A stretch of DNA of 64,000 nucleotides from Candidatus Methylobacter oryzae (GCF_003994235.2 NZ_RYFG02000114.1:1-64000); one strand, 5' to 3'; counted from the stretch's first letter, positions 7,386-17,497 are shown. Notes: generated by a model from the sequence alone, not told the origin. Numbers and translations: made by a program.

Positions 7386-10300
7386 TCGAGATAGCAGGTT
7401 CGCGTTGGATGATGGGCTCTTCCAAACCCAGCGTGGTTACGACAATATCGCCTTGTTGCGACCAGGCCAGCGTGGCGCCTGTTCGCGGTAATAGCGATGA
7501 AACTAACTGCAAGCCGGTGCCGAAAGCGCTCATATCCTCGAAACCGAATTCGGCCGGAATGCGGCCGGTATTGTGAATCGTCAATTGGATCGAATTTTCG
7601 TGCGGCCCTTGGCTCAGCATAATTTTGACTTGTCCTTCCGCCCCGCCGTGTTTGATCGCATTCCAGATCAGCTCGTTCGCAACCAAGGCCAAGGGTACGG
7701 CTTCCGCCTCGCTGATAACGCAAGTCATCCAGGCTTCGGGAATTTCAACGGCGATCGACTTTTGACACATCGATTCAATGCCCGATGCTATCGCAACGAT
7801 CAATTCGCACATCCTTACGACGGACGTAACGCTACTGCCTTGCAAGCCATGGATGACGGAAATACTCTGCACTTGGCTGATAGCTTGATTGATAGGATCG
7901 CTCATCTCAGGATGGGTTTCGGCAAACTGGCGCAATATGCCGGTAATGCCCTGTAGATTATTTTTGATGCGGTGATGTACTTCACGCACCAGTATGCGGC
8001 GATGCGCGGCCTCGTCAAGCAGGCGCTGCTGCTCATGCAGCTTGCTGTTAGTCGCATCGGCGATATTGCCGACGTAATGCGTGACGTGACCACCCTCATC
8101 CCTAACGGCCGTAACCATGACCTGCGCCGGATAATCCTCGCCTTTTTTCCGCCGCTGCCATAATTCGCCTTGCCAGGCGCCGATACTTTTGGCTTCGTTC
8201 CAGACGGTATCGTAAAACGAAGCCGGGTGCCGATCAGACCTGAAAATGGCTGCCGATTTTCCTTCAACTTCTTGCTGTAAATAACCTGTAATCTGTGTGA
8301 AAGCCCGGTTAACCCGTAAAATTTTCAAGTTCGGGTCCATCACCACAATGCCTTCCTGACATTCAAATGCGATAGCGGCAATACGCAACTGTTCCTCTAC
8401 CTGCTTACGAACAGTGATATTCATATGGGTGATGACCACGCCGCCTTGCCCCGTCTCTCCCAGAGGGGTAACACTCATATTGAACCAGCGTTGTTGTTGC
8501 AGCGAATGGCATGGATACTCCATGCTGAAGCTGGGCAAATGGCCATCCAATACAGCACGGATGCCATAGTAGGCTTTCAGCGCGCCATCCGCGGAAGCCC
8601 CCTTGCCTGCCGCGTTGCAAACGTCCAGATAATTAGTGCCGACATCGGTTTTTGCCGCTGCCACACCGGGTTTAATGCCGTTCTCAGCCGCAAAACGCCG
8701 CCACGGCTCGTTGACGGCAAGAATAACGCCATCACGGTCCAGCACGGCTATTTCGGCAACGACTGAATTCAGGATGGCTTGCTTGAAAACCTCATTCTCC
8801 TTCAGCGCCTTCTCCGCCTGCTTACGATGATCAATGTTTTCGATCACGGCAATAAAATAATCGGGCGAACCATCGGCACGCCGGATCAGCGTGGCCGACA
8901 AATTACCCCAGACCGGCCTGCCGTCCTTATGCAGATACTGCTTCTCCACATTGAACCCGGAAATTTCGCCGGTCAAAGTTTCGCTGATCCTATCGGCATC
9001 GGCCCGGCGAAAATCCGGATGGGTCAATTGCATGAAAGTCATCGTCAAAAGCTCATCGCGGCTGTATCCGACCAAGTCGCAGAATCCTTGGTTAACCGCT
9101 ATAAAGCCGCCCTCCAACGACGCGTTAACAACACCGACCGGGGCACCCTCGAAAGTAGAACGAAAACGCTCCTCGCTTTGAACTAATGCCGCCGTGCGCT
9201 CGTCTACCAGTTGCCGAAGCACGCTTCCACGGCCGGAAAATACCATTGCAAATGCACCGCCCATGCCGGTCGTAACCAAACCGACCAATAAAATCAACCA
9301 TTCATGATTAGAGCGTCTATGAACGAAATAATCCTGCGTCGGTACGATCTCAAACAACCATTGACGCCCTCCGACCGGTATGACTAACCGGCTTGCCAGA
9401 GAAAAATTTCTGCCGAAAAGCCCGCTTTCCTGCAAGACCAACGGCTTTAGCGGTTGCCCATCGCTGGAAAAAATTAACTGTTCGTCGGCCGGCGCCTGCT
9501 CGTCGATAAGCCGGTAGGATAGCCTGTCCCGATTCAAGCCTTTGAGCGCCGCGTTAACAATATCCTCCCCCTTGAATACCGCGACCATATAACCGGCAAT
9601 ATTATTATTTCGCCGCTCTTCCTGCGTTCGATGCGGGAAACCTTTGCGATAAAGCGGCATGAATGCGATAAGGCCGTACTGATTTTCGTGTTCCTGAACT
9701 AACTTAACTCTGGCCGTAGCGGCGATTTCCCCGCTATCCCGTGCCCGATCGATAGCCTCCCGCCGCAACTGATCGGAATACACATCGTAACCTAACGCCG
9801 CTTCATTGCCCCCGTAAGGCGCAATGAAATTGACAGGAACATATTCCGGACGATCTTCCGCCCGAATAAGCTGATTATCGATATTTCTCTCGGTTATCCG
9901 GAAATCCCGGAATCCTTCTCTTCGTATGCCGTTTTCAAAGGTCTCGCGTTCAGATGCCGGAATCAGGGGATTCCAGCTTAGCGCTTGAATTCCTTGAAAA
10001 TCATCAAGCGTATGCGCGACAAAAGTTTGAAATCCCTCTCTGCCGACCATTGCCGAAGCGGTATAGAAACTGCCGAGGGAACGGAGTATGTTTAAGTGCG
10101 TCAAAATCGACTTTTCCAATGCGACGCTCAGTTCCGTAGCCTGCTGGTCGAACTCGAACTTTAGCCGCTCATTGTTGTTCTGGGCCTCATAAAAAATGGC
10201 GACCGTTGTCAGTGCGAACATGGCGACAATAGGAAAAGTGATCGCGATGCGTCTATTACGCCAGGATTCACGGGGCCGCAATCCCCAGACCAAAACAAGC

Positions 10301-10878
10301 GGCGTAAAAATAAATATCCCTAGCATATCCCCCATCCACCAAGTTCCCCAGTTAGCCGGAAAATTGGCAAGCGGTATGCGCCCGGTGACGGCCAGCGTCG
10401 AGACAGCGGTAGTCGAATTGATCAGTGCGCTTAAGATTCCGCCGTAAAGCAGGAACAAAAAGACCTCTTTCTCCCGGATAAGCGGATTCGGAAAACCGGC
10501 AAACCGGCCGACTAAATAAGCGCCGGCAATGGCTTGCAAGCTTGCTCCAGCGCCGATAACCAACGTCGTCACGACTGAAATAAGTGTTTCTGTTGGGGAA
10601 ATGTAAATGAATGAAGTCGAAAAATTGACCAGGAAAGAACCCAGCAAAATACCCGGCCATGCCCGGTATCCATAAATCAGGAGCCCGCCCAAAGCGATCC
10701 CCGAAGGCGGCCAAATGGCTGTCGCATAGCCTGGAGGAATAGCTAAAAAAGTACCGAGTTTGCCGGTTACAAAGTAAGCCGCGGCCAGAACCGCGACGTG
10801 AAATATCCAACGATAAGATCGAATCGCCGGGTTCGCAGACGAAAATGAAAAAACACTCTGCAGGGTATCTTTAGGCAT
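7369..10878 (-). CDS. MASE1-CHASE-PAS sensor histidine kinase (HisKA_2 type)
   Basis: An 1169-residue inner-membrane sensor. The order is a MASE1 multi-span sensory domain (about 25-230, with PPGYATAIWPPSGIALGG), a periplasmic CHASE domain (about 255-500, with ASAMVGREGFQTFVAHTL), a membrane span near 525, and three PAS domains between about 560 and 960. It ends in a HisKA_2 dimerisation domain with VREVHHRIKNNLQG near residue 965 and an HATPase domain with LVANELIWNAIKHG. Kinases with this HHRIKNN motif commonly work with ANTAR regulators, matching the overlapping gene downstream. The signal is unknown; CHASE domains often bind small organic ligands. It is divergent from the RND efflux operon. 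Confidence 0.93.
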   Translation of the reverse strand: MPKDTLQSVFSFSSANPAIRSYRWIFHVAVLAAAYFVTGKLGTFLAIPPGYATAIWPPSGIALGGLLIYGYRAWPGILLGSFLVNFSTSFIYISPTETLISVVTTLVIGAGASLQAIAGAYLVGRFAGFPNPLIREKEVFLFLLYGGILSALINSTTAVSTLAVTGRIPLANFPANWGTWWMGDMLGIFIFTPLVLVWGLRPRESWRNRRIAITFPIVAMFALTTVAIFYEAQNNNERLKFEFDQQATELSVALEKSILTHLNILRSLGSFYTASAMVGREGFQTFVAHTLDDFQGIQALSWNPLIPASERETFENGIRREGFRDFRITERNIDNQLIRAEDRPEYVPVNFIAPYGGNEAALGYDVYSDQLRREAIDRARDSGEIAATARVKLVQEHENQYGLIAFMPLYRKGFPHRTQEERRNNNIAGYMVAVFKGEDIVNAALKGLNRDRLSYRLIDEQAPADEQLIFSSDGQPLKPLVLQESGLFGRNFSLASRLVIPVGGRQWLFEIVPTQDYFVHRRSNHEWLILLVGLVTTGMGGAFAMVFSGRGSVLRQLVDERTAALVQSEERFRSTFEGAPVGVVNASLEGGFIAVNQGFCDLVGYSRDELLTMTFMQLTHPDFRRADADRISETLTGEISGFNVEKQYLHKDGRPVWGNLSATLIRRADGSPDYFIAVIENIDHRKQAEKALKENEVFKQAILNSVVAEIAVLDRDGVILAVNEPWRRFAAENGIKPGVAAAKTDVGTNYLDVCNAAGKGASADGALKAYYGIRAVLDGHLPSFSMEYPCHSLQQQRWFNMSVTPLGETGQGGVVITHMNITVRKQVEEQLRIAAIAFECQEGIVVMDPNLKILRVNRAFTQITGYLQQEVEGKSAAIFRSDRHPASFYDTVWNEAKSIGAWQGELWQRRKKGEDYPAQVMVTAVRDEGGHVTHYVGNIADATNSKLHEQQRLLDEAAHRRILVREVHHRIKNNLQGITGILRQFAETHPEMSDPINQAISQVQSISVIHGLQGSSVTSVVRMCELIVAIASGIESMCQKSIAVEIPEAWMTCVISEAEAVPLALVANELIWNAIKHGGAEGQVKIMLSQGPHENSIQLTIHNTGRIPAEFGFEDMSAFGTGLQLVSSLLPRTGATLAWSQQGDIVVTTLGLEEPIIQREPAISNAYES

Positions 10879-11223
10879 ATGAAGTTTATTTTTTATTTTT
10901 TTCTTAAATTATATCCACATCAATTCAAAATTCAGCATTTCCATTAACCTGAAACCGATACCATCAACCGAAACTCAAATTATAGCCAAAGGCCATAAGT
11001 TTCGTTTGAGCGGACAAGCCGCTCAACTCAGCTTTAACCGGAAAATCAGCGGATTGTAAGTAGTCATGCGGATTCATCACGATTTACAAACAAGAGATAC
11101 TTTATTATCGACATTGACTGAAATATACCGGCCATGAGGATCGAAGGCATGGCATTGGGTAGCTGAATTCGATGTGCAGTTTTAACCGGCCGGTCTACAA
11201 GCACAAACAACTAGGCGTTAATA
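10879..11223. other. Divergent intergenic region between kinase and efflux operon
   Basis: This 345-bp gap must hold the promoters of both the kinase/ANTAR pair and the OprM operon. It contains one copy of dispersed repeat P2 (10986-11035) and a short stem, GCCATG...CATGGC, near 11135. I see no convincing terminator or paired ANTAR hairpin. Confidence 0.6.
10986..11035 (+). repeat. Dispersed repeat P2, copy 1
   Basis: About 50 bp starting CCAAAGGCCATAAGTTTCGT and ending in a GAGCGG...CCGCTC hairpin followed by CAGCTTT. Related copies are at 28609-28660, 44952-45004 and 46475-46526. All four lie at or just upstream of gene starts. Confidence 0.85.
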
Positions 11224-12801
11224 ATGCGACAGGACATTAAGCTCCGCCGGTTTTACCCGGTTTGGTCATTAGCGTTACTGCTCTCCGGCTGCATGGTCGG
11301 CCCCGACTATGTTTCTCCTGCCACCGAAACGGCAACCCAGTGGCTGGAAGCCGAGGACAAACGGCTTAAAACAACGTCCTCGGCCGATCAAAGCTGGTGG
11401 AAAACATTTAACGATCCGGTCCTGAACCAATTGGTCGAGCGCGCCTATCTCGACAACCTGAACATTCGCGTGGCCGGGGTTCGGGTACTCGAAGCCCGGG
11501 CCCAATTGGGCGTCGCTATCGGCGATTTCTATCCGCAAAACCAGCAATTAATAGGCTCGCTGAACAAAGTGCATCTTAGCGAGCGTGCTTCGCAGGCAGC
11601 TTTTTCGAGGATATTCGATTATGCCCAAACGCAGTTAGGCTTTACCGCCGGTTGGGAACTTGATTTTTGGGGCAAATACCGCCGCGCGATCGAATCGGCG
11701 GACGCCGGGTTTCAGGCGGCGGTGGCCGATTACAACAATGCGCTGGTTACTCTAACCGCCGATGTCGCGCATGCCTATGTCACTATCCGAACTCTGGAGA
11801 AGCGCTTGAGTATTGCCAAACAAAATGTTGATACCCAACAAGAAAACCTGAATATTGCAAAGATCCGCTATAACGGCGGCACGACTTCCGAACGCGACGT
11901 CGAACAGGCCAGGACCGTGCTGGCGAATACGCAGGCGTCCATTCCTACGTTGGCAATCGGCTTACGCCAACAGCAAAATGCGCTGAGCGTCTTGTTGGGC
12001 ATGCCCCCCAACCGGATGAACGGTTTGCTGTCTGAAACCGCACAAATCCCGTCTCCCCCGCTACGAGTAGCCGTAGGCATACCCGCCGAACTGCTGCGCC
12101 GCCGGCCCGACGTTCGTCATGCCGAATGGCAGGCTGCGGCGCAATCGGCCAGCATCGGCGTGACTAAGGCGGCCCTGTATCCGGCTATTTCTTTAACCGG
12201 CACGTTCGGTTTATTGTCCAGCGATGTCGGCTCGTTTTCGCTGGGCGATGTATTCTTGTGGAAAAGCCGCACGGCCAACTTCGGCCCGGCGCTGCAATGG
12301 AACATTTTCAACTACGGGCAAATCACCAATCAAGTACGGGTGCAGGACGCACGGTTGCAGGAGTTGTTGGTCAATTATCAAAACACCGTGCTGACCGCGC
12401 AACGGGAAGTCGAAGACAACCTAGTGGCGTTTTTACGCTCGCAGGAACGCGCCCAAGCCTTGGGCGAAAGCACGGCTGCGGCCCAACGCTCGCTGGATCT
12501 GGCGACATTGCAATACCGTCAGGGCATTACCGATTTTACCACCGTGCTGACGGCTCAGCAGGCGCTGTTAAGCGAACAAGACAATCTCGCCAGTACATTA
12601 GGGGATATTGCCAATAACCTCGTCGGCGTGTACCGGGCTTTGGGCGGCGGTTGGCAGGTTCGGGAAGGTAACGACGTCGTGCCCGACGCGATCAAGGAGC
12701 AAATGGAAAAACGCACCGATTGGGGCGGATTGTTAAGGCCTTCCGCCCAGCCGTCGCCGGATAACGAGACGCCGACCGGCGTCGGTTGGCCAAGATGGTA
12801 A
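11224..12801 (+). CDS. RND efflux outer-membrane channel lipoprotein (OprM/NodT family)
   Basis: Outer-membrane exit duct of a tripartite multidrug efflux pump, 525 residues. A lipoprotein signal with lipobox LLSGC is followed by MVGPDYVSP, the standard start of NodT/OprM channels. Two homologous halves of coiled-coil and beta-strand follow, with AGWELDFWGKYRRAIE in the first and ALQWNIFNYGQI in the second. PAELLRRRPDVRHAEWQAAAQSA is the family signature. The tail after about residue 480 is longer than usual and proline-rich. It is the first gene of the operon here, whereas in many pumps this gene is last. The adaptor gene follows after a repeat-filled gap. Confidence 0.94.
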   Translation: MRQDIKLRRFYPVWSLALLLSGCMVGPDYVSPATETATQWLEAEDKRLKTTSSADQSWWKTFNDPVLNQLVERAYLDNLNIRVAGVRVLEARAQLGVAIGDFYPQNQQLIGSLNKVHLSERASQAAFSRIFDYAQTQLGFTAGWELDFWGKYRRAIESADAGFQAAVADYNNALVTLTADVAHAYVTIRTLEKRLSIAKQNVDTQQENLNIAKIRYNGGTTSERDVEQARTVLANTQASIPTLAIGLRQQQNALSVLLGMPPNRMNGLLSETAQIPSPPLRVAVGIPAELLRRRPDVRHAEWQAAAQSASIGVTKAALYPAISLTGTFGLLSSDVGSFSLGDVFLWKSRTANFGPALQWNIFNYGQITNQVRVQDARLQELLVNYQNTVLTAQREVEDNLVAFLRSQERAQALGESTAAAQRSLDLATLQYRQGITDFTTVLTAQQALLSEQDNLASTLGDIANNLVGVYRALGGGWQVREGNDVVPDAIKEQMEKRTDWGGLLRPSAQPSPDNETPTGVGWPRW

Positions 12802-12814
12802 AATTTGCCGGCTT

Positions 12815-13239
12815 GCTAGTTCCGAAACTCCAGCTTGGGAATTCAGTTCTGGAGGCTCTTGGTTGGAAATCAGCCCAAGTTTTTCTTAATGAAGTTGCCG
12901 ATAGCTGGAGTGCGGGCTTCGCCTGCAAGCGCAAGCAAAGCTTGCACTCCTGTTTATCTCGCTCTCACGCAACGCGCTCGTCGTTATACACAAGTCTGAC
13001 GTTCAAAAGCGTCCTCCAAAATGAATGCCGGAATGGTTCGGAAGTAGGCCGGAATAGCCTTCAGAGCACAAGTAAGCCCTCCCGGCGGCAGCGAGAACTG
13101 GCGTTTGCGGCCTACTTCAAGATGCGTATAAACATGAAAGCTCCGGCTTGGGAGTCGGGTTCTGAAAGCTTTAGCTTCGTGTCTCGCGAAGCTAAAGCTT
13201 CGCCTCCCGGATTCCCAAGCTGGAGCTTGGGAATCCGGG
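12815..13239. repeat. Cluster of nested hairpin repeats between efflux channel and adaptor genes
   Basis: The gap between the two efflux genes is packed with inverted repeats. Three are exact: GAAGTAGGCC/GGCCTACTTC bounding 13041-13118, a stem with AAGCTTTAGCTTCG arms near 13165-13200, and a palindrome at 13206-13239 with 16-bp arms (CCCGGATTCCCAAGCT) and only a GG centre. A further stem starting GGAGTGC and ending GCACTCC lies near 12910-12950. The segment is open in the adaptor frame, but its translation looks like repeat translation rather than protein. Confidence 0.85.
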
Positions 13240-14387
13240 TGACCTGCGCAAAAATTGTATGGCTGATAGCAATCCTTAACGCCGCCGGTTGCGAAAACAA
13301 AAACACCTACGCGCCCCCGCCTCCGTCGCAAGTCACGGTGAGCCAGCCGATTCGCCGGCAAGTCAGTGAATATCTGGAATTTACCGGCAACACCCAGGCT
13401 GTCAATTCAGTTCAATTGGTCGCCCGGGTGCAGGGTTATTTGGAAAAGGTGTTCTTCCACGATGGCGATAAAGTAAAAAAGGGCCAACCGTTATTCCTGC
13501 TTCAACAGGACACTTACCAGGCCCGGTTGAAGCAAGCGGAGGCGCAAGTGCTCCAGCAAAAAGCCAGCCTGAGCCATGCGCAAACCGAACTGGAACGATT
13601 CAGCGACCTAAACCGGCAACATGCGGCGGCCCAAACCGACGTCGACAATTGGCGATTCGAGCGCGATAACGCCAGGGCTGCCGTGGTAGCCGCCGAGGCG
13701 AACCGCAGTCTGGCGAAACTGGATCTGGATTACACCAAGGTGGTTGCGCCTTTTAGCGGACGCATCGACCGCCGGCTCAAAGATCCCGGCAACCTGGTCG
13801 GCGCCGGTGAGTTCACGCCGTTGGCCCAAATCAACCAGACCGATCCTATCTACGTCTACTTCACGATCAACGAAACCGACCTGTTAAGGGTTATCAAACA
13901 GACCAGCATTGGTCCGGGCGAAGCCGAAAAGTTAAAGATACCGGCCCAGCTTGCGCTATCCGGCGAACAAGGCTATCCCCATGACGGACATCTTGATTTC
14001 ACGGCGATCTCGATTACGCCGACCACTGGCACGCTGCTGTTGAGGGCCAGTTATCCGAACGCCGACGGTGCGATATTGCCGGGCCTGTTCGCCAGGGTAC
14101 GGGTCCTGGTGCTGAACTCCGAAAAAATGGCGTTACTGGTGCCGGAAACCGCGATTGGCTATGACCAGCTAGGCTCATATTTGCTGGTAGTGAACGACAA
14201 CAACGTCGTCGAGCGCCGGCCTGTTAAACTGGGCGTCAAAGAGCAAGATCAACAAGTTATTGAGGAAGGCGTTAGCGACCGGGATTGGGTGATTGTAACC
14301 GGGCTTTTACATGCGATCCCCGGCAACACGGTCAATCCGGTACGAAAAACCGATGACGCAGCCGAAAGCAGGAAAGCCGCGCAATGA
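13239..14387 (+). CDS. RND efflux periplasmic adaptor (MexE/AcrA family)
   Basis: Membrane-fusion lipoprotein linking the inner-membrane pump to the outer-membrane duct. From the GTG at 13239 it is 382 residues, close to the family length. A signal peptide (IVWLIAILNAAGC, lipobox NAAGC) is followed by a barrel/lipoyl domain with VQGYLEKVFFHDGDKVKKGQPL, an alpha-hairpin (KQAEAQVLQQKASLSHAQTEL) and the second lipoyl half (YTKVVAPFSGRIDRR). It overlaps the pump gene by 4 bp (ATGA). The open frame continues upstream to 12786, but only through repeat DNA. The true start is uncertain because the GTG lies at the edge of a 16-bp-arm hairpin; an ATG in the repeat near 13134 is the main alternative. 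Confidence 0.85.
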   Translation: MTCAKIVWLIAILNAAGCENKNTYAPPPPSQVTVSQPIRRQVSEYLEFTGNTQAVNSVQLVARVQGYLEKVFFHDGDKVKKGQPLFLLQQDTYQARLKQAEAQVLQQKASLSHAQTELERFSDLNRQHAAAQTDVDNWRFERDNARAAVVAAEANRSLAKLDLDYTKVVAPFSGRIDRRLKDPGNLVGAGEFTPLAQINQTDPIYVYFTINETDLLRVIKQTSIGPGEAEKLKIPAQLALSGEQGYPHDGHLDFTAISITPTTGTLLLRASYPNADGAILPGLFARVRVLVLNSEKMALLVPETAIGYDQLGSYLLVVNDNNVVERRPVKLGVKEQDQQVIEEGVSDRDWVIVTGLLHAIPGNTVNPVRKTDDAAESRKAAQ

Positions 14388-17300
14388 TTTCGCAATATTT
14401 TATCGAGAGACCGATTTTTGCGAACGTGATTGCACTGATCACGATCATTCTGGGCCTGGTTTGCTTCATGAACCTGCCGGTGGCGCAATATCCGCCGATC
14501 GTGCCGCCGACCATTCAAGTTACCGCCCGTTATCCGGGCGCCAGCGCCGAAGTGGTCGCGAATACGGTCGGCATCCCGATCGAGCAGGCGGTCAACGGCG
14601 TCGAGAATTCTTTGTATATGCTGTCGACCAGCGCCAGCGACGGCAGCTATACCTTAACCATCACTTTCAATGTCGGCACCGACCTGAATACCTCTACGTC
14701 GCTGGTGCAGAACCTGGTCAACAGCGCTTTGCCGCAGCTTCCGTCGTCGGTTCAACCGCAGGGCGTCAACGTCAAAAAAGTGTCCACCGATATTTTGTTG
14801 GTGGTCGGGCTGTATTCCGAGGACGACCGCTTTGACGACACGTTTCTGTCCAATTACGCGGTGATCAACCTGCAAAATCCGCTGGCGCGCTTGCCCGGCG
14901 TCGGCCAAATCGCAGTGCGTGGCGCAGGGCCTTACAGCATGCGAGTCTGGCTAAATCCGGAGAAGCTTCGTTACCTGAGCTTAACGACCCAGGATGTGAT
15001 TAACGCTATCCAAAGCCAAAATCTGCAAGTGGCCGCCGGGCAACTGGGCGGCCCTCCGGTTCCGTCGAACCAGGCGTTTCAATTCACCGTCAACGCGATG
15101 GGCCGACTTGAGGATGCCTCGCAGTTCGAGAATATCGTGATTAAAAGCACCCGCGGCGAGTCGGCGCAAATCGTGCGGATTCGCGACGTCGCCCGCGTCG
15201 AACTCAGCCGGCAGAGTTTCAGCAACTTTTCCGAATCCAGCGGCCACAAGGCGACCGTGATGCCGGTGTTTACATTGCCCGGCGCCAACGCGCTGAACGT
15301 AGCGGATGAAGTTAAAAAAGCCATGGCCTCTATGAGCAAGGACTTCCCGCCCGGCCTGAGCTACGACATTCACTACGACACCACGAGGTTTGTCCGTAGC
15401 GCGATTCACGACGTTTACATTACGCTGTTCGAGGCCGGGATACTGGTGCTGGTCGTGGTAGTGGTATTTTTGCAGAGTTGGCGGGCCACCTTGGTACCGG
15501 CGACGACGGTGCCGGTCACGCTGATCGGCGCGTTTGCGGCGATGTACATGCTCGGCTTCGGTATCAATCTGCTGACCCTGTTCGCGCTGATCCTCGCGAT
15601 CGGCATTGTCGTCGACGACGCGATTGTGATCGTCGAAAACGCATCGTTTCATATCGAGCAAGGCATGGCGCCGAAACAAGCGACGATCAAAGCGATGCAG
15701 GAAATCACCGGGCCGGTCATGGGCATTACGCTGGTGCTGACGTCGGTATTCCTGCCGGCGGCGTTTCTTCCGGGCATTACCGGACAGTTGTTCCGCCAGT
15801 TCGCGTTGGTTATCGCGTCCACGGCGATTATCAGCGCGATCAATGCGTTGACGCTGAAACCGGCCCAGTGCGCTTTGTGGCTGCGTCCGGCTGAAGACAA
15901 GCAGCCCAATTGGTTTTTCCGCGGCTTTAACAAAACTTATGCGTGGTTCGAAAATTCTTATGTGCGCCTGGTTAGCTGGATGGTACAGCGGGCCGTTGCG
16001 ATGGTTCTGCTCTATGCGCTGATCATCGCCGTCAGCGTATGGAAGTTTGCTTATCAACCGACCGGTTTTTTACCGACCGAAGACCAGGGCTATGCGATGA
16101 TTATCACCAAGCTTCCGGATGCGTCCTCGCAGCCTAGGGTAATTGTCGTGACCAAGGCGCTGAATGATATTCTGCATAAAACCCGAGGCGTGGAAGCGTG
16201 GGTAACGATTGGCGGACTGTCGATATTGGACTCCGCCAATGTCTCTAACATCGTTACGACGTTTATCGTGTTTGACGATTGGAAAAAACGCGGCGCGGAT
16301 TTGAACCAGGACAAGATTACCGCCAACCTACGCCAAGATCTTGCATCCATAGAAGAATCCGATTCCCTTGTTTTGATTCCTCCGCCGATTCGCGGACTGG
16401 GCCAGGGAGGCGGTTTCCAGCTGATGATAGAAGACCGCCAAAGCCTGGGACTTGCCGAGCTGCAAAAAGCCGTTGACGAGGCCATCCGCGCGGGAAACTC
16501 CCAATCCGGCTTGCGCAATTTGATCTCTACGTTCAATGCGCGCAGTCCGCAGCTATTTCTTGATATTGACCGGACCAAGGCGGAGTCGCTGAATATCCCT
16601 CTGAACAACGTGTTCTCGACATTGCAAACTTATCTGGGGTCGTCGTTTGTGAATCTGTTTAACAAATTCAACCAAGTGTTCCAGGTTTATGTCCAAGCCG
16701 ACGCACCGTTCCGTACGCAGCCGGAAGACATCAAAAACCTTTATGTCCGTAACGGGCAAGGCGAAATGGTGCCGCTAGGGACTTTGCTGGACGTGAGGCG
16801 AACTGTCGGGGCCGAACTGGTGTCGCGCTACAACCTTTACCCGGCGGCGCAGATATACGGCGCCGCGGCTCCGGGATTCAGTTCCGGGCAAGCGCTGAAT
16901 TTGATGGAGCAAGTGTCCAATCAGACTTTGCCCAAAGGAATTGGCTTCGACTGGACGGCAACGTCCTATCAGGAAAAGCAGGTCGGCAACCAAGCTTATT
17001 TTATTTATGTGCTGTCGATTACGTTGGTGTTCATGGTGCTTGCGGCTTTGTACGAAAGCTGGACCAGCCCATTGGCCGTGGTGCTGGTTGTGCCGATGGC
17101 CCTGGTCGGCGTGCTGCTGGCTTTAATGATACGGGATTTTGACAATAACCTTTATACGCAGGTCGGGCTGATTCTAATGATCGGCCTGGCTTGCAAGAAT
17201 GCGATTCTAATCGTCGAATTTGCCCGGCAACTGCAAGCCGAAGGCAAGTCCGCGGCGGATGCCGCGGTAGAAGCGACGCGCCGGCGCTTTAGGCCGATAG

Positions 17301-17497
17301 TGATGACCTCGTTTGCTTTTATTCTCGGCGTCGTGCCGTTGCTCGGCGCGTCGGGAGCGGGCGCTGCCAGCCAACAGGCTATCGGAACCGTGGTGTTCGG
17401 TGGCATGCTGTCGTCGACGCTGCTGGCAATACCGTTCGTGCCTGTGCTTTACGTTATCGCGCAACGGCTGGCGGCTTGGGTAAGCGAGCGGAATTAG
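14384..17497 (+). CDS. RND multidrug efflux pump, HAE-1 family (MexF/AcrB-like)
   Basis: Inner-membrane proton-driven transporter of 1037 residues, the usual HAE-1 length. It begins MISQYFIERPIFANVIALI as in AcrB/MexF. It has two large periplasmic loops and twelve membrane spans, and the proton-relay aspartates lie in GIVVDDAIVIVENA of helix 4. Segment RGAGPYSMRVWLNPEKL and the C-terminal LVVPMALVGVLLALM are family hallmarks. It overlaps the adaptor gene by an ATGA, so translation is coupled. With the channel and adaptor this makes a full tripartite pump. The substrate range cannot be read from sequence; MexF-like pumps usually take phenicols, quinolones or organic solvents. Confidence 0.96.
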   Translation: MISQYFIERPIFANVIALITIILGLVCFMNLPVAQYPPIVPPTIQVTARYPGASAEVVANTVGIPIEQAVNGVENSLYMLSTSASDGSYTLTITFNVGTDLNTSTSLVQNLVNSALPQLPSSVQPQGVNVKKVSTDILLVVGLYSEDDRFDDTFLSNYAVINLQNPLARLPGVGQIAVRGAGPYSMRVWLNPEKLRYLSLTTQDVINAIQSQNLQVAAGQLGGPPVPSNQAFQFTVNAMGRLEDASQFENIVIKSTRGESAQIVRIRDVARVELSRQSFSNFSESSGHKATVMPVFTLPGANALNVADEVKKAMASMSKDFPPGLSYDIHYDTTRFVRSAIHDVYITLFEAGILVLVVVVVFLQSWRATLVPATTVPVTLIGAFAAMYMLGFGINLLTLFALILAIGIVVDDAIVIVENASFHIEQGMAPKQATIKAMQEITGPVMGITLVLTSVFLPAAFLPGITGQLFRQFALVIASTAIISAINALTLKPAQCALWLRPAEDKQPNWFFRGFNKTYAWFENSYVRLVSWMVQRAVAMVLLYALIIAVSVWKFAYQPTGFLPTEDQGYAMIITKLPDASSQPRVIVVTKALNDILHKTRGVEAWVTIGGLSILDSANVSNIVTTFIVFDDWKKRGADLNQDKITANLRQDLASIEESDSLVLIPPPIRGLGQGGGFQLMIEDRQSLGLAELQKAVDEAIRAGNSQSGLRNLISTFNARSPQLFLDIDRTKAESLNIPLNNVFSTLQTYLGSSFVNLFNKFNQVFQVYVQADAPFRTQPEDIKNLYVRNGQGEMVPLGTLLDVRRTVGAELVSRYNLYPAAQIYGAAAPGFSSGQALNLMEQVSNQTLPKGIGFDWTATSYQEKQVGNQAYFIYVLSITLVFMVLAALYESWTSPLAVVLVVPMALVGVLLALMIRDFDNNLYTQVGLILMIGLACKNAILIVEFARQLQAEGKSAADAAVEATRRRFRPIVMTSFAFILGVVPLLGASGAGAASQQAIGTVVFGGMLSSTLLAIPFVPVLYVIAQRLAAWVSERN

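Noticed and set aside
12786-13238. Upstream extension of the adaptor frame (about 150 codons)
   Set aside because: It translates hairpin repeats and has no signal peptide or family match; the recognisable lipoprotein signal begins near 13245.
14981-16057. Long minus-strand frame of 358 codons within the RND pump gene
   Set aside because: It lies opposite a strongly conserved pump gene. The translation is Arg/His/Gln-rich without domains, as expected for an antisense shadow of a GC-rich codon pattern.
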